Shown: positions 36,373 through 44,340 of the stretch, one piece after another
Layout: every line of letters starts with the position of its first letter
How positions within the stretch are numbered: position 1 is the stretch's first letter
DNA from: Faecalibacterium sp. An122
GTDB taxonomy: Bacteria; Bacillota; Clostridia; Oscillospirales; Ruminococcaceae
Direction of reading: 5' to 3'
NCBI RefSeq assembly: GCF_002160895.1
Contig: NZ_NFLL01000003.1
Span: forward strand, 140,928 to 204,927
DNA: 64,000 bases
Position numbers and translations under genes: made by a program
Notes under the pieces: generated by a model
What the model was told of the DNA's origin: nothing
Database searches by the model: none
The model's input: the letters and a program-made list of their open reading frames with translations, nothing else

Positions 36373-36406
36373 TTTTATAAAAATATTTTTACCATTCCGT
36401 GCCAAA

Positions 36407-36432
36407 CGCCTGTGAAAACAGGCGCTTTTTTG
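36407..36432 (+). terminator. Terminator of the exporter genes
   Basis: CGCCTGT/ACAGGCG stem with a GAAA-type loop followed by CTTTTTTG, 35 nt after the stop. Confidence 0.9.
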
Positions 36433-36669
36433 TTTTTATCGGCTTTGCGGGCTCTGGACAGAGAGCGGCTTTTCATTCCGAAAGCGCATATCCATTCGGA
36501 AGAGGTCGGGAAAAGAAACGTGAAACATCAGGTAAAACCGGAAAGACATCCCCGGCCAATCCAGAGAAATTTCCTCCACCCCTCCCACCCTCAAAATGCC
36601 TTGTATCCAAGACGGACCTTTCCCAACTATATAAAATAAAGCAAAAATGGAAAAATTTGAAATCGGGTC
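36433..36669. other. 237-nt AT-richer stretch without a gene
   Basis: Short overlapping reading frames exist on both strands but none has a credible RBS or family resemblance. Nothing further is recognised up to the promoter at 36670. Confidence 0.5.
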
Positions 36670-36698
36670 TTGACACCGGGGGGGGTATGGTATTATAG
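36670..36698 (+). promoter_or_regulatory. Promoter of the 218-residue lipoprotein gene
   Basis: Perfect TTGACA (36670-36675), a G-rich spacer and TATTAT/TTATAG (36691-36698), depending on the -10 chosen spacer 15 or 17 nt. About 80 nt before the gene. Confidence 0.7.
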
Positions 36699-36777
36699 GC
36701 ACACAAAGGAAAGGACCTTCCTTTGAACCTGTTTTGGGTCTCTATCTTTTTACACCATTAAGGAGGAAAAATTCATT

Positions 36778-37434
36778 ATGAAACTCAAGAAGATTGTTTC
36801 TCTGGCACTGGCCGGCATCCTGGCCGTCAGCATGCTGACCGCTTGTGGCGACAAGGGCAGCTCTTCTAGCGAGGGCGAGACCGAAGTGGTTGCCACTGGT
36901 TACTCTGCTATGCTGGCTAAAGAGCTGAAGGATACTGCTGCCAAGAGCTATGTTACCTTCCAGGATAATGCTGAGGATGAGGCTGCTCTGAAGAAGATGC
37001 TGGGTGGCTATCCCAACAAAGAGCTTATTGCTGGCGGTCAGGGTGCTGGTCTGGGGTATTTTATTCAGAAGAGCACTTTGAGTGCTGTCAAAGACCTTGA
37101 GGATTACGCCAAGCTCGATGGTTATGTCGATAGCCTTACTTTTGACGCTAAAAAGGAAATGCTTGGCACCTGGAAGATTGGCCAGCTTTATATCGCAGAC
37201 GGCACCGTCGATATGAACAGTGTTATCAAAAATGTTGCTTCTAAGATCGGTGACAGTAATCTGAAGACCCAGCTGGTTGAAAAGGGCACCGACGCAAACC
37301 AGGTTATCAGCGCTAAGTACAGCTACGTTGTCTCTGCTAGCGTTGTGAACGTGAAGGGCACCGAGGACCTGCAGAAGAATCAGTCCACCACTTACGTTCT
37401 GGTTACCATCACCCGCACTGGCGTGGCTGATTGA
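36778..37434 (+). CDS. Putative lipoprotein of unknown function, strongly expressed
   Basis: 218 residues. Sec-type lipoprotein signal (KKIVSLALAGILAVSMLTAC, Cys23) followed by a short Ser/Glu linker. The mature part alternates helices and strands (YSAMLAKELKDTAAKSYVTF, KKMLGGYPNKELIAGGQG, YSYVVSASVVNVKG, TYVLVTITRTG). I recognise no family. Codon use differs from all neighbours, with many T-ending codons (GCT, GGT, GTT, TCT), a pattern usual for very highly expressed genes but also possible after transfer. RBS AAGGAGG and a good promoter support high expression. Confidence 0.8.
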   Translation: MKLKKIVSLALAGILAVSMLTACGDKGSSSSEGETEVVATGYSAMLAKELKDTAAKSYVTFQDNAEDEAALKKMLGGYPNKELIAGGQGAGLGYFIQKSTLSAVKDLEDYAKLDGYVDSLTFDAKKEMLGTWKIGQLYIADGTVDMNSVIKNVASKIGDSNLKTQLVEKGTDANQVISAKYSYVVSASVVNVKGTEDLQKNQSTTYVLVTITRTGVAD

Positions 37435-37439
37435 TTTTT

Positions 37440-37680
37440 CGTTTACTTATGACAGCCCCGGCAGCACCATGGCCGGGAGCTGATATAAGGGGCCTTTGAA
37501 CAAGAGACCGTTCAAAGGTTCGGGTAAATAACCCATCCGATGTGGCGACAAAGGGGAATAATTAACCACTATTCCTTCTGTTGTTGATCGCACCAAAACA
37601 AAAGAACTTTTGCGTCACGAAAGATAGGGTCCCTCTGCGAGGGCTGGCTCTTACGAGCTGGCCCTCGCATTGTTTGTTTT
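37440..37680 (+). ncRNA. Candidate structured small RNA downstream of the lipoprotein gene
   Basis: About 240 nt with no ORF but several clear stems. These are CCCGGC/GCCGGG near 37457, TTTGAAC/GTTCAAA (37494 and 37509), GGGT/ACCC in GGGTAAATAACCC, and GGAATA/TATTCC (37555 and 37575). It ends with the strong terminator at 37636. It could be a 3'-UTR-derived or independent RNA. No known RNA family is identified; 6S, RNase P, SRP RNA and tmRNA hallmarks are not seen. Confidence 0.4.
37636..37680 (+). terminator. Terminator of the candidate RNA
   Basis: TGCGAGGGC/GCCCTCGCA with inner pairs GGCTC-TTAC-GAGCT, followed by TTGTTTGTTTT on the plus strand. Confidence 0.85.
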
Positions 37681-37759
37681 AAGGGAAATGCTTGGAATCG
37701 AGAATGTACCCTATGTCCAGAGCCCCGCCGGGGCGGCGGCGCAGCCGCGGGGGAAGAGA

Positions 37760-37814
37760 AAATCCCCGTTTCCCTTTGCGGGAACGAGGATTTGTGATCT
37801 TATAGGAGCTTTTC
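37760..37814 (-). repeat. Hairpin repeat module R2, copy 1
   Basis: AAATCC-GTTTCCC arms pair with GGGAACG-GGATTT. The stem is followed on the plus strand by a conserved tail of the type TTATAGGAGCTTTTC. The same arrangement recurs at 45426 and 52240. On the minus strand it ends in GATTTTC and may work as a terminator. Confidence 0.6.
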
Positions 37815-37846
37815 AGTGCGTTAGAAAATGGAGTTGTGCCGGACCT

Positions 37847-38100
37847 TGTATCGTACTCGGCCGCAGGCCGGGAGCCTCATAAAGAGGCTGGAACTTTGCC
37901 GCCGGCTGGGCCTTGTGAGGATTACAGCAGTCGGCGGTACCAGATGAAGCCCTCTTGCGCTTAACCAATTTTCTCTGCGGGCATGAATGCCCTTGTGAAA
38001 ATTGGAGCGCTGCGCCAGCGGCGGCTCCCTGTTTCATCCACTGGATGCGGTCGCCGCCGCTGCCAAGCTTTTTCTCGAAAAAGCGGGAAAAAGCGGGAGG
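37847..38100 (-). repeat. Mosaic 3'-end repeat element, copy A (long form)
   Basis: Starts at the flavin-reductase stop codon and reads leftwards. A hairpin with GCTTTTTC/GAAAAAGC core comes first. The 61-nt module at 38004-38064 follows (outer stem CAGCGGCGGC/GCCGCCGCTG, inner CATCCA/TGGATG), then a CCAATTTTC/GAAAATTGG stem. GGTACC, a CTTTA-loop hairpin and a GGCCTGCGGCC hairpin follow, and the core variant GTACGATACA (37847-37856) ends it. Long form shared with copy B. Confidence 0.8.
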
Positions 38101-38685
38101 TTAACGGCGTTTTTTGGAGGTGGATTTTTTGCGGACCGAGTAGCCGAAGGTTCCCAGACGGCGGCCCAGGGCGTGGTATTCGCCGTGGCTGTAGGCAATG
38201 AGCCGGGCTTTGTCCAGATGGAGCTTGCCCTCGCTGTCCAGAAGATCCTCGTCCACACAACAGCCGACCACTTCGGCCAGGAACATGTCGTGGCTGCCCA
38301 GGGGAATGACCTGGGTGACCCGGCACTCCAGATTGACCGGGCTCTCCTCCAGAATGGGACAGTCAGGCAGGGCGGAGCCCGGCGCGGCATGAAGCCCCAT
38401 GGCCTGGAACTTGTCCACGTCCCGGCCGCTCTTGACTCCGCACCAGTCCACCGCCCGGACCAGGGCCTCGGTGGGGAGATTGATGGCAAACTTTCCGCTC
38501 TCTTTGATCAGATTGTAGCTGTAGCGCTCGGGCCGGATGCTGATGGACACCATGGAAGGCTTGGTGCAGATGGTGCCGGCCCAGCCGATGGTGATGAGGT
38601 TGGGCTTTTCCAGACTGCCGCAGGAGACAAGGACCGGCGGCACCGGGCTCAAAAGGGTGGAACCTCTCCAGTTCTGTTTGCTCAT
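38101..38685 (-). CDS. Flavin reductase / flavoredoxin family protein
   Basis: 194 residues of the flavin-reductase-like split-barrel family. LSPVPPVLVSCGSLEKPNLITIGW and GTICTKPSMVSISIRPERYSYNLI form the FMN-binding half, and KFAINLPTE and the C-terminal HALGRRLGTFGYSVRKK are also typical. Predicted to use FMN for electron transfer or to supply reduced flavin; no partner is evident. The ATG overlaps the stop of the upstream glycosyltransferase. The stop is followed at once by a mosaic repeat element. Confidence 0.88.
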   Translation of the reverse strand: MSKQNWRGSTLLSPVPPVLVSCGSLEKPNLITIGWAGTICTKPSMVSISIRPERYSYNLIKESGKFAINLPTEALVRAVDWCGVKSGRDVDKFQAMGLHAAPGSALPDCPILEESPVNLECRVTQVIPLGSHDMFLAEVVGCCVDEDLLDSEGKLHLDKARLIAYSHGEYHALGRRLGTFGYSVRKKSTSKKRR

Positions 38686-39659
38686 CCGTGATACTTCCTT
38701 TCGTAGGGCTCCCAGGTCCGCTCGCTGATGATGTAGCGGGGCCGGGCTTTGGTTTCCATATAAATCTTGCCGATGTATTCCCCGATGACGCCCAGACAGA
38801 TCAGCTGAATGCCGCCCATCAGACAGACAATGCAGACGGTGCTGGCCCAGCCTGCCACGGTGCTGCCCATCAGCCCCATCACCACGGCCCAGATCACCCC
38901 GATGAAGCTGACAATGCTGAACAGCATTCCCGCGCCGGTGATCAGCCGGATGGGCTTGTTGGACAGGCTGGTGATGCCGTCAAAGGCAAGACTCAGCATT
39001 TTGGACAGGGGATAGTGGCTTTCGCCCGCCAGACGCTCGTGGCGCTCGTAGGCCACGGTGGTGCTGGGAAAGCCCACCAGAGGCACCATGCCCCGCAGGA
39101 AAATATTCACCTCGTGGTAGTCGGCAAAGCTCTCCAGCACCCGGGCGCTGATGAGCCGATAGTCGGCATGGTTAAAGACAATGTCCGCCCCCAGCAGGTT
39201 CATCAGGTGATAGAACCCCTCAGCGGTGAACCGCTTGAAAAAGGTGTCGGTGTCCCGGCGGCTCCGCACGCCGTACACCACCTCGGCCCCGTCCAGGTAC
39301 TGTTGCACCATCTCGTCCATGGCGTTGATGTCGTCCTGGCCGTCGCAGTCGATGGAAATGGTGATGTCGCACTTGTCCCGGGCCTCCATCAGGCCCGCCA
39401 GGACCGCGTTCTGATGGCCCCGGTTGCGGCTCTGGCTGATGCCGATGAAATGCTCGTCCTGCCGGGCAAACTGGCAGATCAGCTCCCAGGTGCGGTCCCG
39501 GGACCCGTCGTTCACAAAACAGACCCGGCTGCGGTCGCTGATGAGGCCCGCCCCGGCCAGGTCCAGCACCTTCTGCAAAAACTGGGGCGCCGTGATGGGC
39601 AGCACTTCTTCTTCGTTGTAGCAGGGGATGATGATCCAGAGAATCGGTTTTCCGCTCAT
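38682..39659 (-). CDS. Polyprenyl-phosphate glycosyltransferase (GT2, GtrB/DPM1-like)
   Basis: 325 residues. GT-A fold N-terminal domain with WIIIPCYNEEEVLP, VNDGSRDRTWE, SRNRGHQNAVLAGL and SIDCDGQDD (metal-binding DxD-like). Two C-terminal transmembrane helices lie at about 235-300. This is the layout of enzymes that charge undecaprenyl phosphate with a sugar for cell-envelope decoration. ATG at 39659 has AGGAG upstream; the N-terminal extension in the longer frame is not homologous. ATGA overlap with the next gene. Confidence 0.9.
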   Translation of the reverse strand: MSGKPILWIIIPCYNEEEVLPITAPQFLQKVLDLAGAGLISDRSRVCFVNDGSRDRTWELICQFARQDEHFIGISQSRNRGHQNAVLAGLMEARDKCDITISIDCDGQDDINAMDEMVQQYLDGAEVVYGVRSRRDTDTFFKRFTAEGFYHLMNLLGADIVFNHADYRLISARVLESFADYHEVNIFLRGMVPLVGFPSTTVAYERHERLAGESHYPLSKMLSLAFDGITSLSNKPIRLITGAGMLFSIVSFIGVIWAVVMGLMGSTVAGWASTVCIVCLMGGIQLICLGVIGEYIGKIYMETKARPRYIISERTWEPYERKYHG

Positions 39660-39681
39660 GATGAGAAGCTCCTTTGGCGTT

Positions 39682-40362
39682 TTATTGGGACAGCCTGCGC
39701 AGGGCGTCGGGGTCCCGCAATTTAAAGCTGCTGCGGTAGGTGTCCAGCAGACCCTCCCGCTGCATCCGGCCCAGCTCCCGGCTGAGGGCGCTGCGGTCAC
39801 AGTTGAGATAATCGGCCAGCTGGGCCCGGGTAAAGGGAATGCGGAAGGTCAGCTGCCCGGCCCGGTCGGCCTCGCTGAGCAGATAGGCGGACACCTTGGC
39901 CCGCAGACTGCGCAGAAGCAGCAGATCCACCCGCCGCGCCAGCAGAAAATATTTGTCGCTGATGGTGCGCACCAGATTTTGAAGCACCTGCTGCCCGGCG
40001 GCGGTGCCGTCGGGGCAGAGAAGCCGCTCGTAGGGGATCAGCAGGACTTCGCAGGGGGTGACGGCGGTGACGGTCACCGGGCTGTACAGGCTGGAGCCCC
40101 CCAGCACGTCTCCGAAGATGCCTCCGGGCCCCATCCGGGTGATGGGCAGGGGGCTGCCGTCGGGAGCCCGGCGGACCGCCTCGATCCGGCCCGACAGGAT
40201 GACCCCCACGCTGTGGCTGGGAGCTCCTGCCTGAACCAGTGCCGCGCCCCGGTTGTAGCTGCGGCGGGCGGCGCCGATCCGGGCCAGAAGGCCGGTCAGA
40301 TCCTCCTCGCTCAGACCGCTGAACAGGGCGGTGGATTGTAAGAGTGTAACGTCGTTTTGCAT
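39682..40362 (-). CDS. Crp/Fnr family transcriptional regulator
   Basis: 226 residues. Cyclic-nucleotide-binding-like domain at 10-120 (ALFSGLSEEDLTGLL, SVGVILSGRIEAVRR, GGIFGDVLGGSSLYSP). A winged helix-turn-helix at 165-220 follows (FTRAQLADYLNCDRSALSRELGRMQREGLL). No Fe-S cysteine set like Fnr is present, so it may sense a small ligand. Encoded 22 nt before the glycosyltransferase and divergent from the NitT-type importer, with a perfect GTTGCATATGCAAC palindrome between them as the likely binding site. Confidence 0.92.
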   Translation of the reverse strand: MQNDVTLLQSTALFSGLSEEDLTGLLARIGAARRSYNRGAALVQAGAPSHSVGVILSGRIEAVRRAPDGSPLPITRMGPGGIFGDVLGGSSLYSPVTVTAVTPCEVLLIPYERLLCPDGTAAGQQVLQNLVRTISDKYFLLARRVDLLLLRSLRAKVSAYLLSEADRAGQLTFRIPFTRAQLADYLNCDRSALSRELGRMQREGLLDTYRSSFKLRDPDALRRLSQ

Positions 40363-40492
40363 GAATTGTTTCCGATGGCGCGGCTGGCCCGGGCGGGCTA
40401 GAGCGCCGGCAATGATGGTGTGTTCCAGGGGCCTGCGGATCGGAGAGGGTGCGGGGCAGCCGGGCCCCGCCGCCGGGACCGGCAGGCGTTCT

Positions 40493-40506
40493 GTTGCATA
40501 TGCAAC
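40493..40506. promoter_or_regulatory. Crp/Fnr-type operator palindrome
   Basis: Perfect 14-bp palindrome GTTGCATATGCAAC in the gap between the divergent Crp/Fnr gene and the importer. It is centred about 36 bp before the predicted importer transcript start, a typical place for a Crp-family regulator to act. Confidence 0.75.
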
Positions 40507-40529
40507 GGTATTTTCCTTTTCATTATAGT
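40501..40529 (+). promoter_or_regulatory. Candidate promoter of the NitT-type importer
   Basis: TATAGT (40524-40529) with a poor -35 (TGCAAC at 40501-40506, 17-nt spacer) that coincides with the right half of the palindrome. This suggests an activator-dependent promoter. Confidence 0.5.
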
Positions 40530-40608
40530 AGAATGATGCCTGCAAAGCAAATGGTTTTGTGCAATTTTTGGAAATTGTAAAAATTGGAAAGTGAGAAGGA
40601 ACGAAACA

Positions 40609-41682
40609 ATGAAGAAATGGATTTCTCTGCTGCTCTCGGCAGCCATGCTTTTGTCCCTGGCAGCCTGCGGGAGCTCGGCCTCCGGCAGCACGGCGGCTTC
40701 CAGCGAAGCAGCCTCCAGCCAGGCGGCCTCCAGTGAGGCCGCATCTTCGGCCGCATCCTCGGAAGAGGCCGCCGAACCCCTGTCCACCACCGACCCTGTT
40801 CGGATTGCCGGCCTGAAGGGCCCCACCACCATGGGCCTGGTCAACCTGCTGCCCATGCAGGAGGAGGGCACCGCATCCCTCAGCTATGACCTGCAGCTCT
40901 ATGGCGCTGCCGACGAGATTGTCCCCCTGCTGACCAAGGGCGAGCTGGACATGGCCGCGATTCCGGCCAACCTGGCCGCCACCCTCTACCAGAAAACCCA
41001 GGGCGGCATCCAGGTGATGGCCGTCAACACCCTGGGCGTCCTGTATGTGGTGGAGAAGGGTGACACCGTCCAGTCGGTGGCCGACCTGAAGGGCCGCACC
41101 ATCCTGTCCACCGGCAAGGGCACCACCCCCGAGTACGTCCTGCGCTACATTCTGGAGCAGAACGGCATTGATCCCGACCAGGATGTGACCATTGAGTTCT
41201 ACAGCGAGGCCACCGAGGTCACCGCCCAGATGGCGGTGGCAGAGGACGCCATCGCGGTGCTGCCCCAGCCCTATGTGACCTCCGCCTCCATGCAGGATGA
41301 CACCCTGCGGGTGGCTCTGGATCTGACCGAGGAGTGGGACAAGATCTGCGACACCCAGCTGATCACCGGCGTGACGGTGGTCCGCACCGAGTACGCCCAG
41401 GAGCACCCCGACGTGGTGGCCGCTTTCCTGGAGGACTACACCGCCAGCGTGGACGCCGCCAACAATGACCTGGACGGCACCGCTGCCCTCTGCGAGGAGC
41501 AGGGCGTGGTGGCCAAGGCAGCCATCGCCAAGGCAGCTCTGCCCAACTGCAACATCGTCTGCACCACCGGCGAGGATATGAAGGCCGACGTGGCAGGTTA
41601 TCTGCAGGTTCTGTATGATGCCGACCCCGCCGCTGTGGGCGGCTCGATGCCGGACGACGGCTTCTACTGGCTGGGCGAATGA
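40609..41682 (+). CDS. NitT/TauT-type ABC substrate-binding lipoprotein
   Basis: 357 residues. Sec-type lipoprotein signal (KKWISLLLSAAMLLSLAAC, Cys20), Ser/Ala/Glu linker to about 60. Binding domain in canonical order follows (RIAGLKGPTTMGLVNLLPMQEE, LLTKGELDMAAIPANLAATLYQ, then VADLKGRTILSTGKGTTPEY). The GPTTMG start and the DMAAIPANLA stretch resemble binders of nitrate/sulfonate/thiamine-precursor-type importers; the true ligand is unknown. AGAAGGA precedes ATG at 40609. First gene of a three-gene importer operon. Confidence 0.9.
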   Translation: MKKWISLLLSAAMLLSLAACGSSASGSTAASSEAASSQAASSEAASSAASSEEAAEPLSTTDPVRIAGLKGPTTMGLVNLLPMQEEGTASLSYDLQLYGAADEIVPLLTKGELDMAAIPANLAATLYQKTQGGIQVMAVNTLGVLYVVEKGDTVQSVADLKGRTILSTGKGTTPEYVLRYILEQNGIDPDQDVTIEFYSEATEVTAQMAVAEDAIAVLPQPYVTSASMQDDTLRVALDLTEEWDKICDTQLITGVTVVRTEYAQEHPDVVAAFLEDYTASVDAANNDLDGTAALCEEQGVVAKAAIAKAALPNCNIVCTTGEDMKADVAGYLQVLYDADPAAVGGSMPDDGFYWLGE

Positions 41683-41718
41683 GAAGGCCCCGGCCCGCTC
41701 AAAAATCACCCGAAAACG

Positions 41719-41755
41719 GAAAAGGGGCGCCCCTTGCGGGGCGTCCCTTTTTGGT
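41719..41755 (+). terminator. Attenuating terminator between binder and permease genes
   Basis: AAGGGGCGCCCC pairs with GGGGCGTCCCTT (one bulge-like mismatch) around TTGC, followed by TTTTT. Likely limits permease and ATPase expression relative to the binding protein. Confidence 0.75.
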
Positions 41756-41792
41756 TTATACTTTTCTGGAACAAAGCAAAAGGAGGTGTGCT

Positions 41793-42560
41793 GTGAAATC
41801 CAAGAAAAAGTCCTGGCCCGCCCGTCTGGCGGCGGTGGCGTTCTGGCTGGCCCTGTGGCAATGGGCCGCCGTGGCCGTGGGTCAGGAGGTGTTTCTGGTG
41901 TCCCCCATCCGGGCGGCCGGGACCCTGCTGCAGCTGCTGCCCACCGGGGATTTCTGGGCCCGGGTGGCCTTTTCCAGCGGGCGGATTCTGCTGGGGTTTG
42001 GCCTGGGCGCGCTGTGCAGCGTGGCTCTGGCGGTGGGGGCACGGCTGTCCCGGACGGTGGAGCTGCTGCTGGACCCGGTGATGCAGCTGGTGAAGGCCAC
42101 GCCGGTGGCCAGCTTTGTGATTCTGGCCCTGGTATGGGTCCGCGGGAAGGATTTGAGCATCCTCATCAGCTTCCTGATGGCGGTGCCGGTGCTGTACAGC
42201 GCCGTCCGCACCGGCATCCAGAGCACCGATGTCCAGCTGCTGGAAATGGCCAGGGTGTTCCGCCTGCCGGCGGGACGGCGTCTGCGGGCCATCTGGCTGC
42301 CGGCAGTGCTGCCGGCCTTCCGGGAGGGGTGCCGCACCGCCCTGGGTCTGTGCTGGAAGAGCGGCGTGGCCGCCGAGGTCATCGGCCTGCCCGACGGAAG
42401 CATCGGCGACGCCCTCTACCGGGCCAAAATCACCCTCTCAACCGGGGACCTGTTTGCCTGGACCTTTGTCATCATCTGCCTGTCCGCCCTGTTTGAGAGG
42501 GCCTTTCTGGCCCTGCTGGGGCTGGCGGTGCGGCGAGTCTGCGGGGAGGGAGAGCCATGA
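41793..42560 (+). CDS. NitT/TauT-type ABC transporter permease
   Basis: 255 residues, about six helices, SsuC/TauC family. Conserved MQLVKATPVASFVILALVWV and the EAA-like loop MARVFRLPAGRRLRAIWLPAVLP. GTG at 41793 has AGGAGG 6 nt upstream; the longer frame reads through the terminator and is rejected. ATGA overlap with the ATPase gene. Confidence 0.9.
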   Translation: MKSKKKSWPARLAAVAFWLALWQWAAVAVGQEVFLVSPIRAAGTLLQLLPTGDFWARVAFSSGRILLGFGLGALCSVALAVGARLSRTVELLLDPVMQLVKATPVASFVILALVWVRGKDLSILISFLMAVPVLYSAVRTGIQSTDVQLLEMARVFRLPAGRRLRAIWLPAVLPAFREGCRTALGLCWKSGVAAEVIGLPDGSIGDALYRAKITLSTGDLFAWTFVIICLSALFERAFLALLGLAVRRVCGEGEP

Positions 42561-43159
42561 CGCTGCAAGTGGAACATCTGACCAAGCGCTTTGGGGAACA
42601 CCTGCTGTTTGAGGATTTAACCTTCTCGGCGGCGGCCCCGGCGGTGCTGTGGGCTCCCAGCGGCTGGGGCAAGACCACCCTGCTGCGGATTCTGCTGGGC
42701 CTGGACAAACCCGACAGCGGTTCGGTCGCCGGAGTGGGCCGGGCGGCGGCGGTCTTTCAGGAGGACCGGCTTTGTCCCCAGCTGTCGGCGGTGGACAATG
42801 TGCTGCTGGTCCTGCCCGACGGCAAAGCCTGCCGCTCCGCGGTGGAGGAAGACTTTGCCCTGCTGGGCATGACCGGCGAGGCCCTGACCCTGCCGGCGGC
42901 CCGGCTGTCGGGCGGACAGAAGCGGCGGGCCGCCCTGCTGCGGGCGGTGTGGGCCAAAGCCGACACCCGCCTGCTGGACGAGCCCTTCACCGGTCTGGAC
43001 CCTGTGTCCATGGAAAAAGCGGCGGCTCTGCTGAACCGCCGCTGTGCCGGAGGGCCTGTGCTGCTGGCCACCCATGACCGGGCCGCCATTGAGGCCCTGG
43101 GCTGGCCGGTGCTCCGGCTGGATGAACTGAAAGGGGGGACCGGCCGTCCCCTGCCTTAA
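42557..43159 (+). CDS. NitT/TauT-type ABC transporter ATPase
   Basis: 200 residues, short for the family (about 240). Walker A APSGWGKTT, Q-loop VFQEDRLCPQLSAVDNV, signature LSGGQKRR, Walker B TRLLDEPFTGLDPVSM and switch His in LLATHDRAA. VFQEDRL is characteristic of the SsuB/TauB branch. C-terminal part after the switch is truncated compared with relatives. Convergent with and slightly overlapping hemW. Confidence 0.9.
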   Translation: MTLQVEHLTKRFGEHLLFEDLTFSAAAPAVLWAPSGWGKTTLLRILLGLDKPDSGSVAGVGRAAAVFQEDRLCPQLSAVDNVLLVLPDGKACRSAVEEDFALLGMTGEALTLPAARLSGGQKRRAALLRAVWAKADTRLLDEPFTGLDPVSMEKAAALLNRRCAGGPVLLATHDRAAIEALGWPVLRLDELKGGTGRPLP

Positions 43160-44229
43160 ATCAGTTCCTCCAAAATGCTGTTCTGTACGATCATCCCCAG
43201 AGGGGTGAGGGCGATGTGGTCCGAGGTCAGGGTCAGGTAACCGGCCCGGGCGCAGTGCTCCAGAAAGGCCTGCTGGTGGGCGGTAAATTCCGCCCCGCCC
43301 CGGCGGCGGTATTCGGCCAGATCCAGCCCGTCGGCCAGCCGCAGCTGGAGGATCAGGTAGTCCTCAGCCCCGCAGACCCCGTCGGGCACCGGGTCGGACC
43401 CGGCGATGAAAGCGGCGGTGTCGGGGGGATAATAAAACCGCTGGTTTCCCATGCAGCTGTGGGCGGCAGGGCCCAGACCCAGATAGTCCCCGCAGTCCCA
43501 GTAGATGCGGTTGTGCTGTCCTTCAAAGCCGGGCCGGGCAAAGCTGGAAATCTCATACTGCCGGTAGCCGGCCCGGGCCAGCTGTTCCACCGCGTAGAGG
43601 TAAAAGTCGGCGGCCTGGTCGGGGGCGGGCAGACCCTCGGGGGGACGGCGGCCAAAGGCCGACCCCGGCTCGATCTTGAGCAGGTAGGCGGAGATGTGCT
43701 GTGCGCCGCCTTCCTGGATCAGGGCCAGCGTCTGGTCGAACTCAGCCCGGGTGTAGTGGGGCAGGGCCAGCATGATATCGCCGCTGATGTTGGCAAAACC
43801 GGCCTGCCGGGCGGCGGCAAAGGCGGCCCGGGCCTGGGCGGCATTGTGGGGCCGGCCCAGGGTCCGCAGCTGGGTGTCGCTGGCCGACTGAACCCCCAGC
43901 GACAGCCGGTTGACGCCGGCCTCCCGGAAGCCCCGGAGCTGTTCTTCATCCACGGTTTCGGGGTTGGCTTCCAGGGTGATTTCGGCCCCCGGCCGGGGCG
44001 CTGCCGCCTGAATCAGGCGCCGGGCCTGAGCCGGGGTGAGGAGGCTGGGGGTACCGCCTCCAAAGTAGACGGTATCCGGCGCACCGGGCAGAGGATGCCG
44101 GCGCAATTCCCGCAGCAGGGCGTCCATGTAGGCGTCGGGGACGCCCCGCTGGCCCCCGGCGGCGTAGAAATCACAGTACCGGCAGCGGGAAAAACAATAG
44201 GGAATATGGTAGTACAATCCGAAAGACAA
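43156..44229 (-). CDS. hemW: Radical SAM heme chaperone HemW
   Basis: 357 residues. The SAM cluster motif is CFSRCRYCDF near residue 12, with YFGGGTPSLL, EANPETVDEEQL and GVNRLSLGVQS, characteristic of HemW/HemN-like proteins. The C-terminal HemN domain (DYLILQLRLADGLDLAEY, LTPLGMIVQNSILEEL) is present. HemW carries heme to target proteins and is often misnamed coproporphyrinogen oxidase. Start is TTG at 44229 with only a weak AAGG upstream; a later TTG five codons in is possible. Confidence 0.92.
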   Translation of the reverse strand: MSFGLYYHIPYCFSRCRYCDFYAAGGQRGVPDAYMDALLRELRRHPLPGAPDTVYFGGGTPSLLTPAQARRLIQAAAPRPGAEITLEANPETVDEEQLRGFREAGVNRLSLGVQSASDTQLRTLGRPHNAAQARAAFAAARQAGFANISGDIMLALPHYTRAEFDQTLALIQEGGAQHISAYLLKIEPGSAFGRRPPEGLPAPDQAADFYLYAVEQLARAGYRQYEISSFARPGFEGQHNRIYWDCGDYLGLGPAAHSCMGNQRFYYPPDTAAFIAGSDPVPDGVCGAEDYLILQLRLADGLDLAEYRRRGGAEFTAHQQAFLEHCARAGYLTLTSDHIALTPLGMIVQNSILEELI

Positions 44230-44340
44230 AATCAGTCACAGCCTTTTCATGAAACGTTCATTTCTCTATAGTATACTGTAACCATCAGAGCGGGGCAAGA
44301 GCCCATGACACCCCCGCCCGTGGAAAAAGGAGTGTCTTAT

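Noticed and set aside
40609..41682. Possible circular permutation of the NitT-type binding protein
   Set aside because: Its order (GPTTMG first, then VADLKGRTI mid-chain) is the ordinary one.
39682..42042. A 786-residue minus-strand frame extending the Crp/Fnr gene
   Set aside because: The extension is antisense to the importer lipoprotein and low-complexity. The regulator's own family start and the divergent promoter region lie at 40362-40608.
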